From Prorocentrum cordatum (lineage: Eukaryota > Sar > Dinophyceae > Prorocentrales > Prorocentraceae), in NCBI GenBank assembly GCA_963575745.1, contig CAUYUJ010001403.1, positions 512,501 to 576,500 of the forward strand: DNA of 64,000 nucleotides. Reading direction: 5' to 3'. A model generated the notes under the pieces. That model was not told where the DNA came from. It saw nothing but the letters and a program-made list of their open reading frames with translations, and searched no databases. A program made the translations under genes and the position numbers. Positions within the stretch are counted from its first letter, which is position 1, and each line of letters begins with the position of its first letter. Shown one piece after another: positions 55,704 through 64,000 of this stretch.

Positions 55704-56303
55704 ATGCTCGCTATGCTCCGCCAGCACTTCGTGAGCCCGCAGGACGACAACGTGGAGGAGCCGAAGTGTACGAACAAGTGCGCCGCCACTCAAGTCACTC
55801 GCTCACTCCTCTGTCCAGAGAAGACACACCGGCAGTCGGTGGTGGACTCCTTTGTCAAGAAGGCTGTGAGGGGGCGCCCCTCCACGCACATCGACAATCA
55901 GACAGGTGGCCGGACGGAGTCGCTGTACCACATCGACAAGGGCTTGAGGCACTTCACGCTCTCGGCAAAGGACGATGGCAGGATAATCGCAGAGTGCCCG
56001 ATCGAAGAGATCCAGGATATTTACGTGCTCGACGACGGCGAGAACTGCCTCCCTCCAGAGGTGGTGCGCCAGGTGGGCCCGCACGAGCGGGACTGCGTGC
56101 TCATGGTCGTCCACGGCCATCTTCCTGATCGCGCACGGTCGCTCACGAGGAAGTACGCCTCTTGTTTTTGCATTGTGGAGGAATCGCGGGAGGGGCGCGA
56201 CGTGTTCCTCGAGAGCATGCGGGTGTCCAGCATCTACGCACAGCATTCACCAGTTGTTTCACCAGCTGTGTCACCATGTCGCCAGAACCGCGCGTCACAG
56301 TGA
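55704..56303 (+). CDS. Small PH-like domain protein
   Basis: 199 codons from ATG 55704 to the TGA at 56301-56303; the same frame is open upstream to 55503, but that part looks random. From about residue 65 it reads like the PH-like domain common in dinoflagellate predicted proteins: a hydrophobic strand, HFTLSAKDDG, then ECPIEEIQDIYVLDDG, HERDCVLMVV and a final helix EESREGRDVFLESMRVSSIY. PH domains usually bind phosphoinositides or proteins, but I see no clear basic lipid-binding loop, so function is unknown. No introns are needed. Neighbours are repeats, with no sign of an operon or cluster. The N-terminal 60 residues (Cys/Lys-rich) are unassigned. The family call rests on recalled pattern, not a search. 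Confidence 0.65.
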   Translation: MLAMLRQHFVSPQDDNVEEPKCTNKCAATQVTRSLLCPEKTHRQSVVDSFVKKAVRGRPSTHIDNQTGGRTESLYHIDKGLRHFTLSAKDDGRIIAECPIEEIQDIYVLDDGENCLPPEVVRQVGPHERDCVLMVVHGHLPDRARSLTRKYASCFCIVEESREGRDVFLESMRVSSIYAQHSPVVSPAVSPCRQNRASQ

Positions 56304-57880
56304 GGGAAGTCGAAGCGCCAGCCATTTGACAGCGCCGGTGTTTTATGTTTGGGCGCCTGGGAGGGCGGAGGAGGGCCGTGGAAGCGTGATCAAGCATTGT
56401 ATTCTGATCCTCGCTGCCGGTCTTTCTTGTGGGAAGCTGAGCCACTTTAATGTGGACCTAGCAGCGCATGTTGCCAGGAAATCACCGGTGCTTGGGACCC
56501 CGCGCCAGCTCCTCCTGTCGCCGAGAAACGGTTCAGACGACAGCCCCAGCCACTTCCAGGTAAAGAGTCAATCACCGCAGTGAGGGCGCATGGTTTTATC
56601 AAGGCTGCCCTTGCATTCTTGTCTTTTCTGCCCATTCTTTGTGGATTCTCATTACTGACTCTAGGGGACACTCTCAAGAGATATGGGCTGTTATGGACGT
56701 AAGAGTTCTTGCACACATGCTTTGTATTATTATTCCTGTGTTTGACTCTCCGTCTGGCGTGGGCCAGGAGGAAGGAGGAGGGAGGAGGGAGCAGAAAGCT
56801 GGAGAAGAGGAGAGAGGATACAAGCTAGGTGCGCTCGTGCCAAATCTGGCATCCTACCCCTACCCATTGCGCTGGAACCTTTCTACCCGCAGGCTGGAGG
56901 GTCCTAGATGACCTTGAAACTTACAATGGCCCCATCTTGCAATGCACAGTCAGAGAGGGAGGGGCTTTGTACACTGGACGAGGAGGAGGAGACGGATGAG
57001 CAGGAGGAGGAGCAGGAGAGTGAGGAAGAAGGCGGAGGAGTGGCAGCAGCAGCAGCAGGAGGAGCAGCAGGAGCAGGAGGGCCGGGGGAAGTCGCAGGAG
57101 CCACGAGGAGGATCGCAGCGGACCCAAAAATGCAACCCGCGCTCGGGCGAGAGCGCGAGGCTGAACGACGGGAGCCAGGTGCCCATCCCGAAATGCGGCC
57201 ACCGCTGCAGCGGAAGCATCGCATGCTGAAGCTCCGACGCCGGCAAAACCAAAAAAACACGTGGAATTCTGCGCGGGAGGAAGTGTGCGGGAAGGGTCGG
57301 GGGGCGCCCACGGGCACAACACAGCATCCGGTGAGAGAGGCGAGCAGCGCTCGCATTGAACAATTGCGCAGCGGGGAGGAGCAGTGGTGGATCTAAACGG
57401 TGTTTTGGCGATTTCGTGGGCCAGTTTCGTTCCGATTTCGTTTTGCAGCAAAGGCGAGTTGAAGACAAAACGAGGCGAAACGAAACAAAACGGAAACGAA
57501 AAACTCTGTTTAGGTCGAGCACTGGGGAGGAGGGGGGAGTTGTCAAGAGTTGCTGCCGCGTTGGACCCTGCCCCCGGGAGGCCCCCGGAGGCCCAACAGA
57601 GGTCCAACAGAGGCCCAAAATCCGCTGAAAGCCTCCACTGTCGACCCTCGAGGGTCGGGCAACACATGGCAGGCAGCAGGAGCAGGGAGGAGGAGTTTCA
57701 AGGTCTAGGGCTCCCGCTCTCCGAACCAGTTCTCGCTTGCAGGGCGGGCTCCGCAGGTTCGCTGCCTGGTCCGATGGATCGGACGGACGCCAGGCATTTC
57801 TCTCCGTGCCCTCCTTCCTCTTCTTCCTCCTCCTCCCTTCCTCCTCCTCCTGCTTTCTTCCTCCTCCTCCTCATCAACAT
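56304..57880. other. No gene recognised
   Basis: Unique sequence with a GAGGAGCAGGA stretch at 56975-57085 and a block at 57190-57225 related to the 52-bp array at 17.5 kb. Frames overlap on both strands and none shows a domain. Confidence 0.45.
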
Positions 57881-57892
57881 CATCATCCTCAT

Positions 57893-57896
57893 CATG

Positions 57897-57956
<60 letters not shown>

Positions 57957-58140
57957 GCATCCGCATCCGCATCATCATCATCAAAATCAGAATCATCATC
58001 TTAATCATCAGCATCATCATGTAGTCGTCATCATCAGCAGCATCATCAGCAGCATAATCATCCTTTCTCCTCATCCTCCTCCTCCTCCTCCACTTCCTCC
58101 TCCTGCTCGTCCTCCTCCTCCTCCTCCTCCGCCTCTCCCT
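57893..58140. repeat. (CAT)n microsatellite followed by (CTC)n-rich sequence
   Basis: Pure CAT run at about 57897-57955, then decayed CAT/CCG triplets and CTC triplets to 58140. Confidence 0.95.
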
Positions 58141-58843
58141 CCTCATCCTTCTCCTTTCTCCACAGCCGATGATCGGGCCGAACGAAAGGGGGGGATAGGG
58201 AAAGGGGGGGTTACGAAATCTGCTGCATGCAGCTGGTTTCGACTCCGCCGCCGGGCCCATTCCTCCATACATGGGCGCCTCCCGGCTCCGGGGGGCGCCG
58301 GGAAAATCAGCTACGTGAGTTGATTCTCAAACCCCCCCTTTGCTATCCCCCCCTTTCGCCCGGCCCGAGATGAGCGCGCCACCCACAGGGCGCGCCCCGC
58401 GCCCGACGCGCGCGGGCGCGGCCGGGGCCGGGGCGGCCCACATTCACGAAAACCGCCTGAGGCCGCGGAGGGGGAGGAGGGGAGGACCGTAGATGCGGTA
58501 CATACCGTCGACGTAGTATCTTGTCGGTAGCGAAGTACACGGGGTACATTGTCGGTAATGCACAGGATGCCTCAGATTATGCATACAGCGCTGCATGGGT
58601 AGACGTAGCATCTTGTGTGTAAGATGTACATACACGCCCTTGTCCGTATCGCAGTAGTAAGTTGTGATATTATTCTGCTTCAGGCAGGCCATGGTCGCCA
58701 TAATTCCCAGCGTCGTCGCTTACCAGGTCGGAGTAGTAAGTTTTCCATCTGTCTTCGTTTGAGTAGGTGTTGTCCTTCTCGCTCGTTTCCTCGTGTTCCT
58801 CGTCGCTCTCGTTCTGTGGCGGGGATAGGCATGGGTCGCTTTC

Positions 58844-60832
58844 TCATGTACATCCGATTATGGTGTGCCTCGTGTGGTCGCGGTCAAACAAGAGCGCTCT
58901 GATGGCTCCTGAGGGGCCCAGCACGCGGACCATCGCGTCTCCTTCCTCGTAGTGGTGGCCAACGCTTATGTCTACGGGTACCATCGTGTCGTGGGGCTTG
59001 TTGTGCGTGGGGCTCGTGAGTCTGGATACGGAGCTGATGGCGAAAGCCTCTGTGATTGCCTCCCCCTCGGCGATCATGGCCCTTAGGAAGTCCAGCCCCC
59101 GTAGCGCGGCGTACATGATGAAGATGGGCTCGTCCTGCTCGTCGCTGTCTTCGTCCTCCTGTTGTGGCCCTCGTAGCTCAGCAGGTGGCTCTCGGAATCC
59201 TGGTCGCGGCCCTCGTAGCTCGGCTTGTTGCCCTTGTAGTTTGGTTGGTGGTTCTCGTAGCTGTGCCGGGGCTCTAGAGGCTCAGCTCGTGGACCTTGTA
59301 GTTCAGCTTGTGGCGCTGGTAGCTCTGCTGGAAGCCCTTGCTGGTCAGCTCGTGTCCCGCGTAATTCAGCTTGTGGCCTTTGTAGCCTTACTGGTGGCCC
59401 TCGTAGTCCAGCTGGTGGACCTTGTGGCCCGGCTTGTGGTCCTCGTAGCTCGGCTTGCCGACCTCGAAATTCAGCTTGTGGCCCTCGCAGCCCTGCAGGT
59501 GGCTCTGGAAGCTCTGCTGGTGGCGCGGGTAGCCCCGCTGGTGGCTGCCGTAGCTCTGCTTGAGACCTGCGCAGCTGAGCAGGTGGTCCTCGCAGCTGAG
59601 ATGGTGGCCCTCGTAGCTCGGCAGGTGGTCCCGGTACCTCAGCTGGTGGCTGCTGTAGCTCTGCGCGCGGCCATCGTAGCTCAGCGTGTGGTCCCCCTAG
59701 CTCAGCCGGTGGCTCTCGGAGTCCAGATCGCGGCCCTGGTAGCTCGGCGTGTTGCCCCTGTATTTCAGCTGGTGGATCTCGTAGCTGTGTCGGGGGCGTT
59801 CAAGGCTCTGGTCGTGGACCTTGTAGTTCAGCTGGTTGCATTGACAGCTCTGCTGGAGGACTTCGTTGCGGTCTCCGTAGCTCAGCTTGTGGTCTCCGTA
59901 GCTCCTCTGGTGGCCCTAGTATTTCAGCTGGTGGTCCTCGTAGCCCAGCCTGCGGACCTCGAAGCTCAGCTGGCACGGCCCTGGTAGTCCTGTTGGTGGC
60001 TCTGGTAGTTGTGCTGGTGGTGTTGGTAGCTTAGCAGGTGGCTCACGTAGCACTGCCGGTGGTCCTCGTAGCACAGCCGGTGGTCCTCCTAGCCTAGCAG
60101 GTGGTCCTCTTAGCTCAGCTGGTGGTTCTCGTGGCTCCGCAGGTGGCCCTGGTAGCCCAGCTGGTGGCACTCGTGGCTCTGCGCGCGGCCCCCGTAGCAC
60201 AGGTCGTGGTCCCCGGAGCTCAGCTGGTGGCTCTTGAAGCTCATTTGGTGCCCCTTTCGGCTCTGCGCATTGCCTTGGAAGTTCGGCAAGTAGTCCTTGT
60301 AGCTCTGCTGATGGCCCTTGCAGCTCTGTAGCTGTATCCTGAGCGTCCTTGTCCTCCTGAGCCTCCCAGCCCTCATCTGCCTTACTGGCCTCTTGGGCCT
60401 TCCGTGACTTGTACCAATGGTCCCCGGCGGCGCAGTTGCACAGGGACTCGTAGTTCTGGCAGTTCTGGGAGAAATCGTAGTCCTTGTGGTCGTCGTAGCA
60501 CTGGTAGGCGTATTTGCTCTGGGGGGTGCTGTAGTTGTCACGCTGGCTCCAGTATCTGAGGAAGGAGTCGCCAGGTCGCCCCAGCACTGTATTTTCTCGC
60601 CTGGGGAGACGATCGTGGTCTGGTTTGGCTTGAAGATGGCTGCGGCTGGGTTCAAGCCGCCGCTCTTGCTGTTGTACTTGCCGTCGATCTTGGTGGCGTG
60701 CTTGGTGTAGTAGTGTTGGTGGTTCTCGTACTTGGGCTGCCTGTTACGCAGCTCGTCCTCGGGCTGCATATTGCGCAGCTCGTCCCGTCCTGTAGTTGAC
60801 GCCATCATGAAGGCGGTCGTAGCGATGATCAT
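58844..60832 (-). CDS. Possible protein with 7-residue tandem repeats (broken or intron-containing)
   Basis: Unrecognised. On the minus strand an N-terminal part (60832 to about 60560) reads MASTTGRDELRNMQPEDE and continues to FKPNQTTIVSPGEKIQCWGD. It continues only after a frame change, as a Tyr/Cys/Asp-rich part with SFLRYWSQRDNYSTPQ and CYDDHKDYDF (about 60570-60400). Then come roughly 50 copies of a 21-base unit coding A-E-L-R-G-P-P variants (about 60340-59160), with stops at some copies. Beyond them, in the same frame as the PPAELRGP units, is an acidic EDEDSDEQDE and an ordered-looking C-terminal segment with YAALRGLDFLRAMIAEGEA and ending RHTIIGC (stop near 58844). The unique segments at both ends sharing one repeat frame argue for a real gene. 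The frame changes mean introns, decay or assembly errors. Confidence 0.4.
59160..60340 (-). repeat. 21-bp minisatellite (gctgagctacgagggccacc on the minus strand)
   Basis: About 50 imperfect copies. Because the unit length is a multiple of three and variants rarely form stops, frames stay open on both strands; the 339-codon plus-strand frame over it is most likely an artefact. Confidence 0.9.
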
Positions 60833-61324
60833 GATGTCGTTGAGGTGTGGTTGTAGCCCATGTCAGGCGAGGTAGCCTGGTCTCGCGAGAGTCGCATCTG
60901 TTCGTGCTCCTCTATGCGTGTATGGTCTCGGCATACTCGCCGGAGGGTCTCCACCAAGGTAGGTAGGCCTCGTGGCCATCGGCTGCTGTTGCAGATGTCC
61001 GAATTGTAGTTCAACAGCTGGTGGATGGTCACCCTCTCCTGGATGTTCACCCGCAGGTGGCTGCTCACCCCCTCCCGGGTATTCACTTTCTCCTGGTACG
61101 CGCGCCGCCGACCGCGGTCGGCGCGCTGAAGCCGGCCCCCCCAGGGGCGCGTTCGCGGCCAGGCGCGGCGCCCAGGGGCGATTGCGGGGGATAGAGTTCC
61201 TGCAAGTGGCATTCCTCTCCTCCTCCTCCTCCTCCTCCTCCTTCTCCTCCTCCTCCTCCTGCGGCAGCTCATCCTGCTTCTCACCTTGGCATTGCAGGCT
61301 GCCATACATATCGGCTCGACCGAG

Positions 61325-61445
61325 CCCTTCATATCGCTCGTCGAGCCCAGCTCCGAGCACTTCATATCGCCCGCCGAGACCTGCTCCGAGCACTTCATAT
61401 CGCCCGTCGAGCCCAGCTCCGAGCACCTCATATCCGACGCCGAGC
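61325..61445. repeat. 33-bp tandem repeat, about four copies
   Basis: Unit with gagcccagctccgagcactt and catatcgcc, spaced exactly 33 bases apart (cttcatatcg at 61327, 61360, 61393 and a variant at 61426). Confidence 0.88.
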
Positions 61446-61632
61446 TGTGCTCCGCGTCCCAGGCCTCCGCCGTCGAGCCCAGCTCCGAGCGCGTCATCCC
61501 CGCCGTGAACGTTGCCCGTCTCGAGTTCTGCCGCCAGCATCTCCGCCAACCACGTATTGGCATCGCAGCCGCCCTGGACATTGGACAGCTGTACAACAGC
61601 CGCTCATTGGACCTGCCCTACCGTCCGCTACA

Positions 61633-62997
61633 ATGTCGTCAAGCAGTGATGAGAGATCGACGTCCCGCAGCGCTCCGACACGCAGAAGGAAAGAACGTCG
61701 CCGTGGACGCCAAGACAAAGATCGAGATGACAAATGTTCCCGCGCCTCAGCTGCCAAGGTTACACTCGACGTCATGGGAGAAGCTGGCGTCGCATCGCAA
61801 CTCGTACGTGCTTCAGGGAGAGCCTCGGCGCCACCTTCACGTCCTGGTCGCTCGTCTGCGCGCCCGTCTACTCCGCCAACGTTTGCGATGGATGCCGACG
61901 ACCTTCTACACCGCGGTGACGTCGCTTGCCACGCAGCGGCTGCCCCCGTTCAAGCTCGCGATGGACAAGGGAATGCTCCGCCCTCCCAACCTCTTGCAGT
62001 CGAGGCAGCTCCAGCCGCTGGAGGACACCTACATGCAGACCCACTGGCTGGAGATCGTGACCCTTGGCGTGGCCAACACACCGCTGGACGCACGTCCGCC
62101 GTCGGCACCGCCGCCGTCCCTCATGGTTGGGACATGCCAGCCTCAGTCGAAGCTGCTGGAGGTACTGCCACGCCTGGATCGATCCCAAGCATCTCAGGCT
62201 TGCCTCCTGATGTCGAAGCTGCTCTTCAACAAGTCATGCAGACTCAAGTCGAACACGCTGCCGCCACCTTCCAAGCCCAGGCCAACGCTCTTCTCAATGA
62301 ATCACGCGAAAGCTTTCGCCAAATTCTCGCACAACAAGTCGTTGCTACCGAACGCCGAGTGGATGTTCTACATGACGCCGTCGCACGCACCCGCCGTGAA
62401 CAAGACCGACAAGCCGACGAGCAGAGAAAGATGTGGCAGCAGATCGGCCAGATGCGTGACACGCTCGCGCTCGCTGAAGCTCAGGCGCCCATCACGGACC
62501 TCACCAAGCTTGCTGACCGGGACCGCGCCCCCGACCCGACCATCATCCCCACCGGCTGCCAGCGCCTCATCGCGCCCGACACTCTGCTCAACGACCTGCA
62601 GGAGTGGATCGCCTCCGCCAACGTTGACCGCAACGCCGTGGAGTTGCTGGGGGACGAGCCGTCCAGACGCTTCCTTCTTCAAGTCAAAGGAGATCGCGCA
62701 GCCGCGATCCCGCGAGCTCTCGCTCTTCCACGTGCCCTACGAGATCCCGCTGGCAGGTGGAAGCGCTTTGTTTCCACCGACGCGACAGGTGCCCGAGTGG
62801 ATATCTACCTCAATCCCGACAAGTCTCCCAAGCAGACCCGCACCGAGATCCAGTGCAAGAAGCTCCTGCAACCCCTGACCTCCAGCGTCTTGAGTTTTTC
62901 AAGACGCCTGATTTGTCTTGAGTTTTTTGTTTCATTAGATATCGAAGAACTTTTAAGCTTGTCTCGATTTTTGTTTGGTGGCCATCGTCCGTCTTGA
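61633..62997 (+). CDS. LINE-type retrotransposon ORF1-like protein, 3'-truncated
   Basis: ATG at 61633, 454 codons. The N-terminus is Ser/Arg/Lys-rich (DERSTSRSAPTRRRKERRRG), suited to nucleic-acid binding. Residues about 190-280 form a Gln/Ala/Glu-rich probable coiled coil (VEAALQQVMQTQ...QRKMWQQIGQM). Residues about 315-415 have the ordered stretch WIASANVD, GDEPSRRFLLQVKGD, LRDPAGRWKRF and LNPDKSPKQTRTE, which I recognise from proteins that precede endonuclease/reverse-transcriptase domains in dinoflagellate LINE-like elements. No endonuclease or reverse transcriptase follows: from about 62885 the sequence turns into cgtcttgagtttt repeats and the frame runs out, so the element is interrupted. 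A second plus frame is open over much of the same region but lacks these motifs. Moderate confidence, from pattern recall. Confidence 0.55.
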   Translation: MSSSSDERSTSRSAPTRRRKERRRGRQDKDRDDKCSRASAAKVTLDVMGEAGVASQLVRASGRASAPPSRPGRSSARPSTPPTFAMDADDLLHRGDVACHAAAAPVQARDGQGNAPPSQPLAVEAAPAAGGHLHADPLAGDRDPWRGQHTAGRTSAVGTAAVPHGWDMPASVEAAGGTATPGSIPSISGLPPDVEAALQQVMQTQVEHAAATFQAQANALLNESRESFRQILAQQVVATERRVDVLHDAVARTRREQDRQADEQRKMWQQIGQMRDTLALAEAQAPITDLTKLADRDRAPDPTIIPTGCQRLIAPDTLLNDLQEWIASANVDRNAVELLGDEPSRRFLLQVKGDRAAAIPRALALPRALRDPAGRWKRFVSTDATGARVDIYLNPDKSPKQTRTEIQCKKLLQPLTSSVLSFSRRLICLEFFVSLDIEELLSLSRFLFGGHRPS

Positions 62998-63065
62998 GTT
63001 TTTTCTATGTCTTGAGTTTTGTTTAGACGTCTTGAGTTTTGTTTGGATGCCTCGAGTCTTGTTTT
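62888..63065. repeat. Degenerate cgtcttgagttttg repeats
   Basis: About seven spaced copies of (g)tcttgagttttt with variable 8-40-base linkers. They begin exactly where the retrotransposon-like frame loses its conserved motifs. Confidence 0.8.
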
Positions 63066-63139
63066 TGGTCCAGCGAAGACAATTGTGGGCCGCACCCTGA
63101 TGACACGTCGCTCACGTATCGGCTGGTTTTCAATGTGCA

Positions 63140-64000
63140 ACGCGCGCGCGCACGCGCGCTTCGCGATGTAATAGTTGTCCTATAACCCGCATTCATATAG
63201 CTCCCTCTTCTGATCTGCGAAATGATTTTTTTATGTGGTTTTCCCGATTGGGCTTCTGAGTTCACATCGCGCAAACTCTATAGAGCTTAACTAAAGCGCC
63301 GCGACGCAGATGACCGACGCGCGCGCGCTCCGCTGTAATGCGTTTCTTATAATCCACATTCATATAATTCCGCCTTCTGATCTGAGAATGAAATTTTACA
63401 TTGGGTTTGCCCGATGGGGTTTCTGAGCTAACAGCGCCCAAACTCTATATAACTTAACTACAGCGCCGCGATGCAGATGACCGACGCGCGCGCGCGCTCC
63501 GCTGTAACGTGTTCCTTATAATCCACATTCATAAACATCCGTCTTCTGATCTGAGAATGAAATTTTACATTGGGTTTTCCCGATTGGGTTTCTGAGTTAA
63601 CATCGCCCAAACTCTGTAGAACTTCGTTAAAGCGCCGTGATGCAGATGACCGACGCGCGCGCGCTCTGCTAAAATGGGGTTCTCATATTCCTCATTCATA
63701 TATTCCCTCTTCTGATGTGAAAATGAAATTTTACATTGGGTTTTCCCGATTGGGTTTTCGAGTTAACATCGCCCAAACTCTATAGAACTCAACTAAAGCG
63801 CGGCGATGCAGATGACCGACGCGCGCGCGCGCGTTCCGCTGTAATGTGTTTCTTACTAGTCCACAGTCATATAATTCCCTCTTCTAATCTGAGAATGAAT
63901 GTTTACACTGGGTTTTCCCGATTGGGTTTTCGGGTTAACATCGCCCAAACTCGATAGAACTTAACTAAAGCGCCGCGATGCAGATGACCGACGCGCGCGC
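63140..64000. repeat. Satellite array, about 166-172-bp monomer, continuing past the window
   Basis: gcagatgaccgacgcgcgcg occurs at 63306, 63473, 63642, 63808 and 63980 (spacing 167, 169, 166, 172). Each unit also has a cattcatataattcc part, tctgagaatgaaattttaca, ttcccgattgggttt and catcgcccaaactctat. The first unit (63140-63300) is more diverged. The length of the CG run varies between copies. Confidence 0.95.

Noticed and set aside
58968-59987. A 339-codon plus frame of Ala/Leu/Val repeats
   Set aside because: Antisense to the 21-bp minisatellite; the unit length keeps every frame open. The unique flanks support the minus strand.
61286-62878. A 530-codon plus frame overlapping the retrotransposon-like ORF
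   Set aside because: Passes through the 33-bp repeats and lacks the coiled-coil and DKSPKQ-type motifs seen in the other frame.

Overview
The window looks like nuclear DNA of a dinoflagellate. Three things point that way. There is a degenerate 22-nt copy of the dinoflagellate spliced leader (14493-14514, 19 of 22 positions matching DinoSL as I know it). Widely spaced exons of eukaryotic housekeeping genes sit in GC-rich DNA full of microsatellites, minisatellites and small inverted-repeat elements. The splice acceptors read AG|G in six of seven introns. I cannot name the species.

Layout. 1-11.9 kb: no convincing gene; tandem and dispersed repeats, small inverted-repeat elements and an inverted satellite array. 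11.96-30.9 kb: DNA topoisomerase II on the + strand, six recognised exons with the N-terminal start missing. Its first recognised intron (about 10.9 kb) contains a complete second gene on the same strand, the proteasome beta subunit PSMB2 (14597-17023, three exons). Intron 3 of topoisomerase II is filled by minisatellites. 31-33.3 kb: dispersed repeats. 33.39-39.06 kb: a candidate mobile element with about 350-bp imperfect terminal inverted repeats built from a TTATCGGT-type motif, bounded by (TA)n. It carries one 625-codon ORF (RING-like N-terminus, P-loop-like core) followed by five 154-bp inverted-repeat units set in self-complementary (GAC)n(GCC)n(GTC)n tracts. 39-55.5 kb: satellites and minisatellites, no convincing gene. 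55.7-56.3 kb: a small PH-like domain gene. 58.8-60.8 kb: a possible minus-strand gene built around a 7-residue tandem repeat. 61.6-63.0 kb: the ORF1-like part of a LINE-type retrotransposon, cut off downstream. 63.1-64 kb: a satellite of about 168 bp running off the window.

Working together. The two best genes are basic cell machinery: chromosome topology and protein turnover. Their nesting, the relict spliced leader just upstream of PSMB2 and the short direct repeats at most exon-intron junctions fit one history, which is inference: a trans-spliced PSMB2 mRNA was reverse-transcribed into the topoisomerase II locus, and introns were later gained by introner-like insertions. Most long open frames elsewhere are by-products of low-complexity repeats and are not annotated as genes.
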